64,000 nucleotides of DNA. Source: Phytopseudomonas punonensis. GTDB lineage: Bacteria; Pseudomonadota; Gammaproteobacteria; Pseudomonadales; Pseudomonadaceae. The notes under the pieces were generated by a model, which saw only the letters and a list, made by a program, of their open reading frames with translations, was not told where the DNA came from and made no database searches. This document shows positions 1 to 10,225 of this stretch, piece by piece. Position numbers and translations under genes: made by a program. The stretch covers positions 62,001-126,000 of the forward strand of contig NZ_FRBQ01000002.1 in NCBI RefSeq assembly GCF_900142655.1, in the 5' to 3' direction. The stretch's first letter is position 1. The number at the start of each line of letters is the position of its first letter.

Positions 1-316
1 AGTTGACGAAATGGCCCTTGAGCGTACGTTGTTCGGCACGGTCCTCAGGCCAGCGGCTATCCGGGCCGATTTCTTCGGCAGCGCGCTCCGGAAAGCGGCC
101 GCTGGGAATGTGCAGCAACAGGGTGACCGGAACCAGGGGTTCGGCGACCGCGCCAGTCAGCAGGACGACGGTCTCGTCGGTGACCTTGCGCTGGGGCTCG
201 TCAACCACTTCACCATTAACCGTGACCCAGCCGCCTTCAATGTACAGCTCGGCCTCGCGGCGTGAGCAGCCGGTCAGTTCGATCAGGCGTTTGGAGAGGC
301 GTAAGGGTTCGGTCAT
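1..316 (-). CDS. rRNA pseudouridine synthase, N-terminal part (runs off window)
   Basis: The gene reads leftward from an ATG at 316 and leaves the window without a stop, so only about 105 residues are visible. Residues about 5-52 form an S4 RNA-binding domain with the hallmark run LTGCSRREAELYI, followed by VTVNGEVV and a basic strand. This is the start of the RsuA/RluB/RluE/RluF family, which isomerises uridine to pseudouridine in ribosomal RNA. The catalytic domain lies outside the window, so the exact member cannot be named. The visible part shows no frameshift. The next gene leftward is unknown; to the right lies a tiny membrane peptide gene on the same strand. Confidence 0.75.
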   Translation of the reverse strand, partial: MTEPLRLSKRLIELTGCSRREAELYIEGGWVTVNGEVVDEPQRKVTDETVVLLTGAVAEPLVPVTLLLHIPSGRFPERAAEEIGPDSRWPEDRAEQRTLKGHFVN

Positions 317-387
317 GGCAGAAGCATCATCAGCAAAGTGATGCCCATTGTAACGCCGAGAGCGGAGTCATGCGCGGGGCATGAAGA

Positions 388-409
388 AAGCCGGGCGGAC
401 GCCCGGCTT
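388..409 (-). terminator. Rho-independent terminator after the small membrane peptide
   Basis: A perfect 10-bp stem, aagccgggcg paired with cgcccggctt around a 2-nt core, is followed on the minus strand by TTTCTTC. It lies 14 nt past the stop codon of the 28-codon gene and would end transcription coming from that gene or from braG. Confidence 0.75.
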
Positions 410-423
410 GCAGATGACAGTGA

Positions 424-510
424 TCAGAAGATCAGCGAGAAAATACCAATCACGACCAGCAGGCCGATCAGGAAGATGATGCCGATGGTGCTGCCGAGAA
501 ACTTCAGCAT
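424..510 (-). CDS. 28-residue single-span membrane peptide
   Basis: This short frame starts at ATG 510 with AGGAG eight bases upstream, and is followed by a strong terminator. The product is almost wholly one hydrophobic helix: MLKFLG, then a Gly/Ile/Leu/Val-rich stretch of about 20 residues, ending in FSLIF. That makes it a plausible inner-membrane mini-protein. I recall similar very short proteins annotated in other Pseudomonas genomes, but know no function. The ribosome-binding site, the terminator and the purely transmembrane composition argue that it is translated. It sits 105 nt downstream of braG, so it could be the last gene of the bra transcript or have its own promoter in that gap. 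Confidence 0.65.
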   Translation of the reverse strand: MLKFLGSTIGIIFLIGLLVVIGIFSLIF

Positions 511-615
511 GGTGCGACTCCTGTATTTGTCCGTTCAATATTGGGACTGGAGCGCGCCAGGCATCGTTCAGGGTAAATATCCCGGCGATCATAGGGCCGC
601 CGGGATAAAAAGGTA

Positions 616-1317
616 TCAGCCGCCTAAATATGCATCGCGTACTTTCGGATCATTCAACAGATCGTGGCCGCTGCCCTGCATGACGATCCGGCCGTTCTCC
701 AGTACGTAGCCGCGGTCTGCCAGCTTGAGCGCCTGGTTGGCGTTCTGCTCGACCAGGAACACGGTCACGCCGTCCTTGCGCAGCTGTTCGATGATGTCGA
801 AGATCTGCTGGATGATGATCGGTGCCAGGCCCAGCGAGGGCTCGTCGAGCAGCAGCAGCTTGGGCTTGCTCATCAGCGCACGGCCGATGGCGAGCATCTG
901 CTGTTCACCACCGGACATGGTTCCGGCGCGCTGCACCAGGCGTTCCTTCAGGCGCGGGAACAGGTGTAGCACCTTGTCCAATTGCTCCTGATTGTCCGTC
1001 TTGCTGCCGAAGAAGCCGCCCATGGCGAGGTTCTCCTCGACGGTCAGGCGGGCGAACACGCGGCGGCCTTCCGGCACCACGGCGATGCTCTTGCGCATGA
1101 TCAGCGGGGTTTCCATGCCGACCAGCTCTTCACCCTGATAACGGATGCTGCCGCTGGTAGCCTGCGGCGTGCCGCAGAGAGTCATCAGCAGGGTAGATTT
1201 GCCGGCGCCATTGGCCCCGATCAGAGTGACGATCTCACCCTGGCGCACTTCCACGCTGACGCCGTGCAGCGCCTGGATCTTGCCGTAGAAGGTGGAAACG
1301 TTGTCGAAATACAGCAT
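616..1317 (-). CDS. braG: Branched-chain amino acid ABC transporter, ATPase BraG/LivF
   Basis: One of the two ATPases that power high-affinity leucine/isoleucine/valine uptake. The 233 residues match the family length. The Walker A loop GANGAGKS is at 34-41, the ABC signature MSGGEQQ at 134-140, and the Walker B DEP at about 158-160 followed by the LivF-type SLGLAP. The start ATG overlaps the braF stop by one base (TAATG), so the two are translationally coupled. It is the last gene of the braDEFG run. The ATPase works as a heterodimer with BraF on the cytoplasmic face of the BraD-BraE channel. Confidence 0.95.
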   Translation of the reverse strand: MLYFDNVSTFYGKIQALHGVSVEVRQGEIVTLIGANGAGKSTLLMTLCGTPQATSGSIRYQGEELVGMETPLIMRKSIAVVPEGRRVFARLTVEENLAMGGFFGSKTDNQEQLDKVLHLFPRLKERLVQRAGTMSGGEQQMLAIGRALMSKPKLLLLDEPSLGLAPIIIQQIFDIIEQLRKDGVTVFLVEQNANQALKLADRGYVLENGRIVMQGSGHDLLNDPKVRDAYLGG

Positions 1318-2084
1318 TACGCTTCCCCCAGGTAGGCTTTGATCACGTCCGGATTGTCGCGGATCTGCTCCGGCGTGCCGTCGGCCAGGGGCGTGCCCTG
1401 GTTGATCACGAAGATGTGGTCGGAAATGCTCATGACCAGCTTCATGTCATGTTCGATCAGCAGCACGGTCACGTTGTGCTCGTCACGCAGCACACCGATC
1501 AGCGCTTTCAGGTCGTCGGTTTCCCGTGGGTTGAGGCCGGCGGCCGGCTCGTCGAGCATGAGGATGCTCGGTCGGGTCATCATGCAGCGGGCGATCTCCA
1601 GGCGGCGCTGCTGGCCGTAAGCCAGAGTGCCGGCAGGGCGGTTGGCGAATTCGGTCAAGTTGACCTGCTCCAGCCAATGCGCCGCGTAATCCATGGCCTC
1701 GCGCTCACTGCGGCGAAACGCCGGGGTCTTGAACAGACCGGAGAGAAAGTTGGTGTTGATGTGGCGGTGCTGGGCGACCAGCAGGTTTTCCACCGCGGTC
1801 ATTTCCTTGAACAGGCGAACGTTCTGGAAGGTACGTACCACACCCTTGCGGGCGATCTTGTGGCCCGGCAGGCCTTCGATCTGTTCACCGTTGAGGCGGA
1901 TGCTGCCCGAGGTCGGTTTGTAGAAACCGGTCAGGCAGTTGAACACCGTGGTCTTGCCGGCGCCGTTCGGGCCGATCATCGACACAACCTGTTTTTCATT
2001 GACCGAGAGGCTGACCCCGTTGACGGCCAGCAGGCCGCCAAAACGCATGGACAGGCCGCTCACTTCTAAAATCGGGCGGCTCAT
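1317..2084 (-). CDS. braF: Branched-chain amino acid ABC transporter, ATPase BraF/LivG
   Basis: Second ATPase of the branched-chain amino acid importer, 255 residues. Walker [10 protein letters not shown] is near residues 38-46, the signature stretch [12 protein letters not shown] is the variant usual for LivG, and the Walker B region reads [12 protein letters not shown]. The C-terminal [19 protein letters not shown] run carries the H-loop. Its start overlaps the end of braE by 4 nt (ATGA), and its stop overlaps the braG start. No odd features; assignment rests on family motifs and complete operon context. Confidence 0.95.
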   Translation of the reverse strand: MSRPILEVSGLSMRFGGLLAVNGVSLSVNEKQVVSMIGPNGAGKTTVFNCLTGFYKPTSGSIRLNGEQIEGLPGHKIARKGVVRTFQNVRLFKEMTAVENLLVAQHRHINTNFLSGLFKTPAFRRSEREAMDYAAHWLEQVNLTEFANRPAGTLAYGQQRRLEIARCMMTRPSILMLDEPAAGLNPRETDDLKALIGVLRDEHNVTVLLIEHDMKLVMSISDHIFVINQGTPLADGTPEQIRDNPDVIKAYLGEA

Positions 2085-3336
2085 CGTTGTTTCAACTCCA
2101 GGTGTGGGCGCTGCATAGGCATGAGGCCCTGCGGACGCCAGATCATCATCACGATCATGGTCAGGCCGAATATCAGCATGCGGTACTCGTTGAAGTCGCG
2201 CATCTCCTGCAACAGGGTCATCACGATGGCCGCGAAGATGATGCCGAGCTGCGAGCCCATGCCACCCAGTACGACGATGGCGAGGATCATCGCCGACTCG
2301 ATGAAGGTGAACGACTCCGGCGTCACCAGCCCTTGGCGGGCAGCGAAGAAACTACCGGCGAAACCGGCGAAGCTGGCGCCGATGGTGAAGGCCGAGAGCT
2401 TCACCGTGGTCGGGTTCAGACCCAGGGCACGGCAGGCGATTTCGTCTTCGCGCAACGCTTCCCAGGCACGGCCGATCGGCATGCGCATCAGGCGGTTGAT
2501 CACGAAGATGGCCAGCAGCACCAGCAGCAAGGCGATCAGGTAGAGGAAGATCACCTTGTAGGAGGAGTTGTAGGCGATGCCGAGGAAATCATGCAGGGTT
2601 TGGCCACCATCCGGAGCGCGACGATCCAGCGACAGGCCGAACAGCTCCGGCTTGGGAATCGAGCTGATACCGTTCGGGCCGCCGGTGATGTCGGTGAGGT
2701 TACGCAGCATGATGCGGATGATTTCGCCGAAGCCCAGTGTCACGATGGCCAGGTAGTCGCCGCGTAGCCTGAGTACCGGGAAGCCCAGCAAGCAGCCGAA
2801 GGTGGCGGCCATCAGGCCGGCGATCGGCAGCGCTGTCCAGAAGCCAAAACCTGCGTACTCGGCGAGCAGCGCGTAGGTGTAGGCACCCACCGCGTAGAAG
2901 CCGACGTAGCCGAGATCGAGCAGGCCGGCGAGGCCGACCACGATGTTCAGGCCAATGCCAAGCATCACGTAGATAAGGATCAGCGTGGCGATGTCCACTG
3001 CGGCGCGGGAGCCGAAGAACGGCCAGGCCAGCGCCACCACGAACAGCCCGAGCATGATCCAGCGCTGCACGCTGGGCAGGGTCAGGCTGTTCTTGAGGTT
3101 CTGTGGCAAGCCGGGCAGTGCGCCCTTGAGTTTTTCACCGCCGACCAGGCGATCACGCAGCACCAGATGCCAGATGAACAGCAGTGCCGCGGCGATACCG
3201 ATAGTCCACAGAGTCTTGGCGCTGGCGCCTTGTACTTGCAGGCTGATGCCGACGACGCTGAGCTTGAGGCCCAGAATCGGGTAGGAGATCAGCAGCAGCA
3301 GAATACTGCTGAACAGGGCGGTCTTGAGGTTCTTGA

Positions 3337-3340
<4 letters not shown>
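2081..3340 (-). CDS. braE: Branched-chain amino acid ABC transporter permease BraE/LivM
   Basis: Larger of the two channel subunits, 419 residues. It begins with an additional hydrophobic pair of helices in the first 60 residues, typical of the long LivM form, then carries the conserved core with [19 protein letters not shown] and, further on, the EAA-like cytoplasmic loop ([18 protein letters not shown]) that docks the ATPases. About ten hydrophobic segments are visible. The start overlaps the braD stop by 4 nt and the stop overlaps the braF start by 4 nt, so braDEFG is a compact, coupled unit. Confidence 0.95.
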
Positions 3341-4260
<920 letters not shown>

Positions 4261-4331
4261 TGCCTAACTCCTGGGTTTACGCGCACGGCAGCGCTTGTGG
4301 CGCAGCGCGAAACCGGAATTCTTTCAATAAA

Positions 4332-4360
4332 CAAAGCCCACTGCGCAGCAGTGGGCTTTG
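4332..4360 (-). terminator. Attenuator hairpin between braC and braD
   Basis: A perfect 13-bp stem (caaagcccactgc / gcagtgggctttg, 3-nt loop) lies 17 nt past the braC stop and is followed on the minus strand by TTTATT. It should act as a partial terminator, keeping the abundant periplasmic binding protein in excess of the membrane components. Such a step is a known design for binding-protein-dependent importers; its efficiency here is not visible. Confidence 0.75.
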
Positions 4361-4376
4361 GGTTAAGGCGGGGGAG

Positions 4377-5498
4377 TTACTTGGCTTCGGACTTGGTGCC
4401 GTCCTGGTGCCATTCGTAGACCACGAAGTTGAAGTTCTTCAGGTCGCCTTTTTCGTCGAAACCGAGGGTGCCGGTCGGGGTCTCGAAGGTGTTGGCGCGC
4501 AGAGCTGCGGCTACTTCGGCGGTGTCGGTGCTGCCGGCTTTCTTTATGCCTTCGGCAATGACTTGAACGGCGGCGTAAGCCGGGAATACGAACGGACCGG
4601 TTGGGTCTTCGTTCTTGGCCTTGAATGCGTCAACCAGCGCCTTGTTCTTCGGATCCTGGTCGAAGGATTGCGGCAGGGTAACCAGCATGCCTTCGGACGC
4701 CGGGCCAGCGATGGCCGAGATTTCCTTGTTGCCTACGCCTTCTGGGCCCATGAAGCGAACGTCCAGGCCTTTTTCCTTGGACTGACGCAGCAGCAGGCCC
4801 AGCTCTGGGTGGTAGCCACCGTAGTAGACGAAGTCGATGCCTTGTTGCTTGAGTTTAGCGATCAGCGAGGAGAAGTCTTTGTCGCCGGCGTTGATGCCTT
4901 CGAACACGCCGACTTTCACGCCCTTGGATTCCAGGGTCTGCTTGACGGCGCTGGCGATGCCTTCACCGTACTGCTGCTTGTCGTGGATGACGGCGACGTT
5001 CTTCGGCTTCACGTGGTCGGCGATGAAGTTGCCGGCGGTCGGGCCTTGCAGGCTGTCCAGACCGATGGTGCGGAAGATCAGCTCGTAACCACGGGCAGTA
5101 ATTTCCGGGCTGGTGGCAGCCGGGGTGATCATCAGGATGCCTTCGTCTTCATAGATGTCCGAAGCCGGTTGAGTGGAGCTGGAGCACAGGTGGCCAACGA
5201 CGAACTTGGCGCCATCGTTGACGATCTTGTTGGCAACAGCCACAGCTTGCTTGGGATCGCACGCGTCGTCGTAGACCACGCCTTCGAGTTGAGCACCATT
5301 CACGCCGCCGGCCTTGTTGATCTGCTCGATGGCCATCTTGGCACCAACGAACTGCATCTCACCGTACTGGGCTACAGCACCGGTCACCGGGCCAGCCATG
5401 GCAATCTTGATGGTGTCAGCGGCGACCGAGTAGCTGGCGCAGCCAGCCAGGGCCATAGCGGCGAACAGCTTGGAAATCTGCTTAGTAGCGTTGTTCAT
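4377..5498 (-). CDS. braC: Branched-chain amino acid binding protein BraC
   Basis: Periplasmic receptor for leucine, isoleucine, valine and probably alanine/threonine, 373 residues. I use ATG 5498 because it has GGAG upstream and begins a normal signal peptide; an in-frame ATG 84 nt upstream adds an implausible leader. The mature start ADTIKIAMAGPVTG and the motif YDDACDPKQAVAVANK are those of BraC/LivJ. The signal region ends LAGCASYSVAA: a lipobox (L17-A18-G19-C20) lies just before the ordinary AxA site. The P. aeruginosa protein, as I recall it, has no Cys there, so this copy might be partly lipid-anchored. Confidence 0.95.
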   Translation of the reverse strand: MNNATKQISKLFAAMALAGCASYSVAADTIKIAMAGPVTGAVAQYGEMQFVGAKMAIEQINKAGGVNGAQLEGVVYDDACDPKQAVAVANKIVNDGAKFVVGHLCSSSTQPASDIYEDEGILMITPAATSPEITARGYELIFRTIGLDSLQGPTAGNFIADHVKPKNVAVIHDKQQYGEGIASAVKQTLESKGVKVGVFEGINAGDKDFSSLIAKLKQQGIDFVYYGGYHPELGLLLRQSKEKGLDVRFMGPEGVGNKEISAIAGPASEGMLVTLPQSFDQDPKNKALVDAFKAKNEDPTGPFVFPAYAAVQVIAEGIKKAGSTDTAEVAAALRANTFETPTGTLGFDEKGDLKNFNFVVYEWHQDGTKSEAK

Positions 5499-5581
5499 AG
5501 TGCTCCACTCGTTGTGTTTTGTTGTAGTTCTGGTAGCCAAAGCAGCAGAACCGGAGTCGACTTCCGGCCAGATCCCCGGCA

Positions 5582-5597
5582 ACTGTACCGATACAGT
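5582..5597. promoter_or_regulatory. Palindrome upstream of braC
   Basis: The 16-bp sequence actgtaccgatacagt has perfect 6-bp arms (ACTGTA / TACAGT) and lies 84-99 nt before the braC start in the 290-bp gap between braC and the divergent DUF2288 gene. It may be an operator. The half-sites resemble LexA boxes but the spacing (CTG-N8-CAG) is wrong for LexA. No convincing -35/-10 pair was seen next to it. Confidence 0.35.
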
Positions 5598-5788
5598 GTA
5601 GAGCGCAGATTTGCGCCTTGGAAAGTCGGCAGTCGAAAGAGATCGGTAAGAATGTCGCGTAATTGCAAGAAATGTATAGAAAAACGGCTAGTTCCTGACC
5701 GCCGGGAGGTTGACACTCCCTTGCCTGCCAGCCATCCGTCGTTATCATGGCGGCCGTCAAAAAACGGCTACCACGATACGGAACTGCC

Positions 5789-6100
5789 ATGAACGAAGAA
5801 CCAAGCACCCTCTATGCCAAATTGCTCGGCGAAACCGCTCCCATCACCTGGCAGGAGCTGCAACCGTTCTTCGCCCGTGGCGCGCTGCTGTGGGTCGACA
5901 GCGATCAGGACCTTATCGAGGTTGCTGAAGCGGTCGCCGAAAACCGCCAGGAGCTAGTCGCCGCCTGGCTGGAAGCGGGGCGTATCGCGGTGTTGAGCGA
6001 TACCCGTGCCGAGGATCTGCTCAATCGTGATCCGTCCTTGTGGGCCGTGGTCGTCGCTCCATGGGTGCTGGTGCAGGAGCGCGCCGAAAAGAAGCATTGA
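5789..6100 (+). CDS. DUF2288 family protein
   Basis: Small cytoplasmic protein of 103 residues with the DUF2288 opening LYAKLLGETAPITWQELQPFFARGALLWVD and the end RDPSLWAVVVAPWVLVQ. No function is known for the family. I chose ATG 5789 rather than the in-frame ATG at 5747, because the conserved part starts immediately after it and the extra 14 residues look non-conserved; neither start has a strong Shine-Dalgarno. The gene is divergent from braC, as in P. aeruginosa, where a homologue lies beside the bra genes. Confidence 0.8.
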   Translation: MNEEPSTLYAKLLGETAPITWQELQPFFARGALLWVDSDQDLIEVAEAVAENRQELVAAWLEAGRIAVLSDTRAEDLLNRDPSLWAVVVAPWVLVQERAEKKH

Positions 6101-6296
6101 GTTCAAACGAGCGTATCAAGCGCTCTGCGATAGGTATTTGCAGCGGCTCGTGTGTTTCTAATTTGCTCACTATTGGTGCGTTGCGCGCTCATCTGTGGTG
6201 CGGTCATGCTTTCGCATCATCCTCTGCCGGCACTGTCTAAGGTGAAGAGTCCGTAGTTGTCTGCGCTTCGGTCAATCTCAGCAGAGGAGACAGCAC

Positions 6297-6665
6297 ATGT
6301 TCGAGCCCGGCCATTTTCACCGCAGCAACAGCGTGGCAACCGCTGACATACCGATCTACGCCATCGATCTGCATTACGACATCCGCCAGGATGCTGCCGA
6401 GGGTTCGATGCTGTACATGACGTTGAAGGGCGAGATCGGCGGTACGGCTTTCGAAGAGTCCTTCGAGTTGCACCGTGACACGGCCTTCAACTTCGCCAGC
6501 GTGGTCAGTCGTCTCTCTCACAAGTACGGCTTGCCAACGAGCTTAGTGCTGATCAGCCACGAGCATGAAGAGTTCGATCTGATGTTCGAGGATATTCGTC
6601 ACCGTCTGGATGCTCACAGCGGCGAGCCGGTAGATCTCGATCATCTGGAGAAAGATGGCTTGTAG
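6297..6665 (+). CDS. DUF5064 family protein
   Basis: Predicted 122-residue soluble protein with the opening MFEPGHFHRSN typical of DUF5064, a family confined mainly to pseudomonads and without known role. AGAGGAG eleven bases upstream supports the start. The stop codon TAG at 6663-6665 is formed by the first three bases of the inverted-repeat element that follows, so the original C-terminus may have been altered or the insertion was selected at a neutral point. The C-terminal run VDLDHLEKDGL is acidic and unstructured-looking. Confidence 0.75.
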   Translation: MFEPGHFHRSNSVATADIPIYAIDLHYDIRQDAAEGSMLYMTLKGEIGGTAFEESFELHRDTAFNFASVVSRLSHKYGLPTSLVLISHEHEEFDLMFEDIRHRLDAHSGEPVDLDHLEKDGL

Positions 6666-6808
6666 CAGGCCGTTGAAAAACTACCTACGTTGCCATTGCT
6701 GCGTTAAAAACAGCCTCAAAATGCTCATTTACAACACGTAAACTGCGCTTTTTCGGCTGTTTTTGCCTTGCACTGGCTGCCTCGCCTACGTTTTTCAACG
6801 GCCTGCTA
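6663..6808. mobile_element. MITE-like 146-bp palindromic element
   Basis: The element has perfect 19-bp terminal inverted repeats (tagcaggccgttgaaaaac) ending in TA on both sides, as expected for insertion at a TA dinucleotide. Internal arms (aaaaacagcc / ggctgttttt) make nearly the whole unit foldable into one long hairpin. No transposase frame fits inside, so this is a non-autonomous unit that would need a transposase elsewhere. Its left end supplies the stop codon of the preceding gene. Confidence 0.75.
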
Positions 6809-6877
6809 AGGCGGCAATGCTTGTCGGCCTCGCTCATTTAACCCTGCGTATGCCTGGCTGCGCTGTCTGGAGTGTTT

Positions 6878-7669
6878 ATGAAGTTATCCGCCAACCTGAC
6901 GATGCTGTTTACCGAGCAGCCGCTGCTCGAACGCATCGTCTCTGCCGCTGCGGCAGGTTTTGATGGCGTGGAAATCCAGTTTCCCTATGAGGTGCCGGCG
7001 CTGCGCATGAAGGACGAATTGGCCAGGGCAGGCATGCCGCTGGTGCTGATGAATTTTCCGGGAGGCGACTTCGTTTCTGGCGGCCCTGGGTTGGCTGCCG
7101 TGCCCGCACGCCAGGAAGCATTCGACGAGGCGCTGCAAGAGGCACTCAGTTACGCCGCCATGGTGCGTCCGCAGCTCGTCAATGTGCTGCCGGGGCGGCT
7201 GGCTAAAGGCCTGTCGCGCGAGGAGGCGATAGCCACGCTGATCGGCAATATCCGCAAGGCAGCCGAAGCGTTTCAGATATTGAATATCGGTGTGGTGAGC
7301 GAGGCGATCAACCCCATCGACATGCCCGGTTTTCTGGTCAATACCCCGCAGCATCTGCAGGGGTTGCTGGCCGCTATCGATCATGACAATTTTCGGGCGC
7401 AGCTGGATATCTACCATATGGCGCGGCAGGGTATCGATCCGGTGGCTGCCGTCGAAATGCTCGCCGGACGGATCGGTCATGTGCAGTTCGCCGATTGCCC
7501 AGGGCGAGGTGCGCCAGGCAGTGCAAATATAGATTTTGTGGCTGTGCGCGAAGCGCTGGAGAAGGCCGCTTACCGCGGCTGGCTGGGCGCCGAGTACCGC
7601 CCCGAAGAGGGCGATACCCGTGCCAGCCTGGGCTGGATGACCGCGTGGCGGTCAGTTGACCAGGGGTGA
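6878..7669 (+). CDS. hyi: Hydroxypyruvate isomerase family TIM-barrel protein
   Basis: 263 residues with the xylose-isomerase-like barrel of Hyi/OtnI enzymes, which interconvert hydroxypyruvate and tartronate semialdehyde (or 2-oxo-tetronate isomers). Markers are the N-terminal [10 protein letters not shown], the catalytic glutamate in [14 protein letters not shown], the metal-site DIYHM, HVQFAD and the second glutamate in GAEYRPEE. I prefer ATG 6878 over GTG 6872 because GGAG lies 5 nt upstream of it. The 3' end overlaps the convergent opgH gene by 18 nt. It stands alone, without glyoxylate carboligase or tartronate reductase neighbours, so the substrate is uncertain. Confidence 0.85.
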   Translation: MKLSANLTMLFTEQPLLERIVSAAAAGFDGVEIQFPYEVPALRMKDELARAGMPLVLMNFPGGDFVSGGPGLAAVPARQEAFDEALQEALSYAAMVRPQLVNVLPGRLAKGLSREEAIATLIGNIRKAAEAFQILNIGVVSEAINPIDMPGFLVNTPQHLQGLLAAIDHDNFRAQLDIYHMARQGIDPVAAVEMLAGRIGHVQFADCPGRGAPGSANIDFVAVREALEKAAYRGWLGAEYRPEEGDTRASLGWMTAWRSVDQG

Positions 7670-10225
7670 GGAGGTGCCGACGGGCGCCAGCTTGAGCGCC
7701 TGGTTGTCATGCTTCGGCTGGGCCGGCGCGCTCTGCTTGTAAGCATGGCGCCACAGCGGGTGCTGTTCGGCCTGCTGCCACAGCTGCGCGTGCAGACGCG
7801 CCATCAGCACAGGGTCGCTGAGCAGCGCAAGCTTGCGCTTGCCGTCGAGCTTTTTCGGGCCCAGTTCCAGAGCTTCGTTGAGGGCTCGCTGGCGAGCCTG
7901 TTCTAGCAGCGGTGCCTGGTCGTGACGGGCGGTGGCCATGGCGCAGGCCAGGGCATTGGGGAAGGGGCGCAGCACCGCTTCGATAAAGCCGTTTTCCATC
8001 GCGTGCTCGCGGTTATGCCGCGTGTAGGCGTAGGTCGACAGCAGCTCCTGAGGTGGGTTGGACTCCTCGGGAATCAGGAACAGCTTAGCCCTCTTGCTAC
8101 CCAAGCCCAGGCTCAGGCGGCTGGAGAACACCGATACCGGGATCGATAGCATCAGCGACACCACGATCGGCGACAGCCACCACAGGAAGTTCGGGTCGAG
8201 CCAGGCCACGCCCGCCGTCCACACGATACCCAGCAACGCCTGCCAGCCATGACGGCGCGTGGCATCGCCCCAAGTGGTGATGCCGTTATCACGCTGTGGC
8301 GAGTTCCAGGTCGCGGACCAACCTAGGAATGCAGCCGTCACGAACATGGTGTGGAACAGCATGCGTACCGGTGCCAGCAGCACCGAGAAAAGCATCTCCA
8401 GCAGCATGCTCACTACCGCCTTGAACGCGCCGCCGTACTCTTTGGCGCCTTTGATCCAGATCAGGATCACGGCCAGCAGCTTGGGCAAGAACAACAGCGT
8501 CAGGGTGGTGGAGAACAGCGCAATGGCCTTTTCCGGGTTCCAGCGTGGCCATACCGGGAACAGCTGGCCGGGCACCAGGAAGTACTGCGGCTCCATCAGC
8601 GTATGAATGGCCAGCAGGGCAGTGGAGAGCAGCAGGAACATGAACCATAGCGGTGCCGACAGGTAGGACATCACGCCTGTCAGGAACACCGCGCGGTGTA
8701 CCGGGTGCATGCCCTTGACCAGGAACAGGCGAAAGTTCATCAGGTTGCCGTGGCACCAGCGGCGGTCGCGCTGCAACTCGTCGATCAGGTTGGGCGGCAG
8801 CTCTTCATAGCTGCCCGGCAGGTCGTAGGCGATCCATACGCCCCAGCCAGCGCGGCGCATCAGCGAGGCTTCGACGAAGTCGTGGGACATGATCGCGCCG
8901 GCGAACGAGCCTTTGCCCGGCAATGGCGCGAGGGCGCAGTGCTCGATGAACGGCTGCATGCGGATGATCGCGTTGTGGCCCCAGTAATGGGATTCACCGA
9001 GCTGCCAGTAATGCAGGCCAGCGGTGAACAGCGGGCCGTAGGCGCGAGTGGCGAACTGCTGCAGGCGTGCGTACAAGGTGTTCATGCCCGCGGCTTTCGG
9101 CGAGGTCTGGATGATGCCGGCCTGGGGGTTGGCTTCCATCAGCCGCACCAGCTTGGTCAGGCATTCGCCGCTCATTACGCTGTCGGCGTCGAGCACTACC
9201 ATGTAGCGGTAATCGCCGCCCCAGCGGCGGCAGAAATCGTCGATATTGCCGCTCTTGCGCTTCACGCGGCGGCGACGGCGGCGATAGAAAATGTTGCCGA
9301 AGCCTTCGGTCTCCTTGCACAGCTCCAGCCAGGCGCGCTGCTCAGCCACTGCGATGTCGGCGTCGCCGGTATCGCTGAGGATGAAGAAATCGAACTGCTC
9401 CAGTTCGCCTGAGGCTTTGACGGACTCATAGGTGGCGCGCAGGCCGGCGATAACCCGGGGTACGTCTTCATTGCAGATCGGCATGATGATCGCGGTACGC
9501 GCCTGCGGATCGATCGGCTCGTCGCCGGCGCTGCTGCCGGAAATACCGTAGCGGTCGTAGCCGCGCATCAGCTCCCAGAAGCCCATCAAGGCTGTCCAGA
9601 AACCGGCCGATACCCAGCAGAACAGCAGGGAGAACAGCGCCAGGATGCTGCCTTGCACTACATAGGGCAGCACTTGGAAGAAGCTATCCTGCCAGCCCTG
9701 CTCCATCACTTCCTGCAGATTGATCAGCCCCCAGCCCTGATAGGGCAGGATGCTGTTCATGTACCAAGTGGCAACGGCGGTCTGGGTAAGCATCAACAAC
9801 AGCAAAACGTGCCGGCGCAGCGAGCCGACCCGGCGCCAACGCGCTGGCTCCAGCTCGCGCTTGGGCGGGCGTGGCGGATTGCTCTTGCCGAACAGCGAGC
9901 GCAGGCCGCGGCTCAGCAGGTTGGTGTGCCACGGCTCGGGGGTCATCTTGGTGCGGTTAAGCGGCGGTGCGGCGCGCAGAACCGGCCGGCCGGCCGAGTC
10001 CAGCGAAAGCAGGCCGGTGTCTTGCAGCGATTCACCTGCGCCCAGCTCGATGCGTCGGGCGGCTGATTTGTGCACGGCCTCTTCGGCATCTGCCGTCTGC
10101 ACGCCGCCAAGGCGGTTGTGCAGTTCGCTGAAGTCGCGGCAATCAGCCAGGGCTTCACGCTCAGTAGCACTCAGAGGCAGGCTGTCCAGGTACTCGTCCA
10201 GGGCGGACTGCTCAGTGGTTTTCAT
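7652..10225 (-). CDS. opgH: Osmoregulated periplasmic glucan glucosyltransferase OpgH
   Basis: Inner-membrane glycosyltransferase family 2 enzyme that polymerises glucose from UDP-glucose into the beta-1,2 backbone of periplasmic glucans and moves it across the membrane. Its 857 residues are close to the family norm. A cytoplasmic N-terminal domain of about 140 residues is followed by two spans, a catalytic domain with DADS at 346-349 and the QRDRRW product-site motif at 485-490, then about six further spans and a cytoplasmic tail. The start overlaps the opgG stop (ATGA). The last 18 nt are shared antiparallel with the isomerase gene. Confidence 0.95.
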   Translation of the reverse strand: MKTTEQSALDEYLDSLPLSATEREALADCRDFSELHNRLGGVQTADAEEAVHKSAARRIELGAGESLQDTGLLSLDSAGRPVLRAAPPLNRTKMTPEPWHTNLLSRGLRSLFGKSNPPRPPKRELEPARWRRVGSLRRHVLLLLMLTQTAVATWYMNSILPYQGWGLINLQEVMEQGWQDSFFQVLPYVVQGSILALFSLLFCWVSAGFWTALMGFWELMRGYDRYGISGSSAGDEPIDPQARTAIIMPICNEDVPRVIAGLRATYESVKASGELEQFDFFILSDTGDADIAVAEQRAWLELCKETEGFGNIFYRRRRRRVKRKSGNIDDFCRRWGGDYRYMVVLDADSVMSGECLTKLVRLMEANPQAGIIQTSPKAAGMNTLYARLQQFATRAYGPLFTAGLHYWQLGESHYWGHNAIIRMQPFIEHCALAPLPGKGSFAGAIMSHDFVEASLMRRAGWGVWIAYDLPGSYEELPPNLIDELQRDRRWCHGNLMNFRLFLVKGMHPVHRAVFLTGVMSYLSAPLWFMFLLLSTALLAIHTLMEPQYFLVPGQLFPVWPRWNPEKAIALFSTTLTLLFLPKLLAVILIWIKGAKEYGGAFKAVVSMLLEMLFSVLLAPVRMLFHTMFVTAAFLGWSATWNSPQRDNGITTWGDATRRHGWQALLGIVWTAGVAWLDPNFLWWLSPIVVSLMLSIPVSVFSSRLSLGLGSKRAKLFLIPEESNPPQELLSTYAYTRHNREHAMENGFIEAVLRPFPNALACAMATARHDQAPLLEQARQRALNEALELGPKKLDGKRKLALLSDPVLMARLHAQLWQQAEQHPLWRHAYKQSAPAQPKHDNQALKLAPVGTSSPLVN

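Noticed and set aside
5582..5597. LexA box upstream of braC
   Set aside because: Arms resemble SOS boxes but the spacing is CTG-N8-CAG, not N10.
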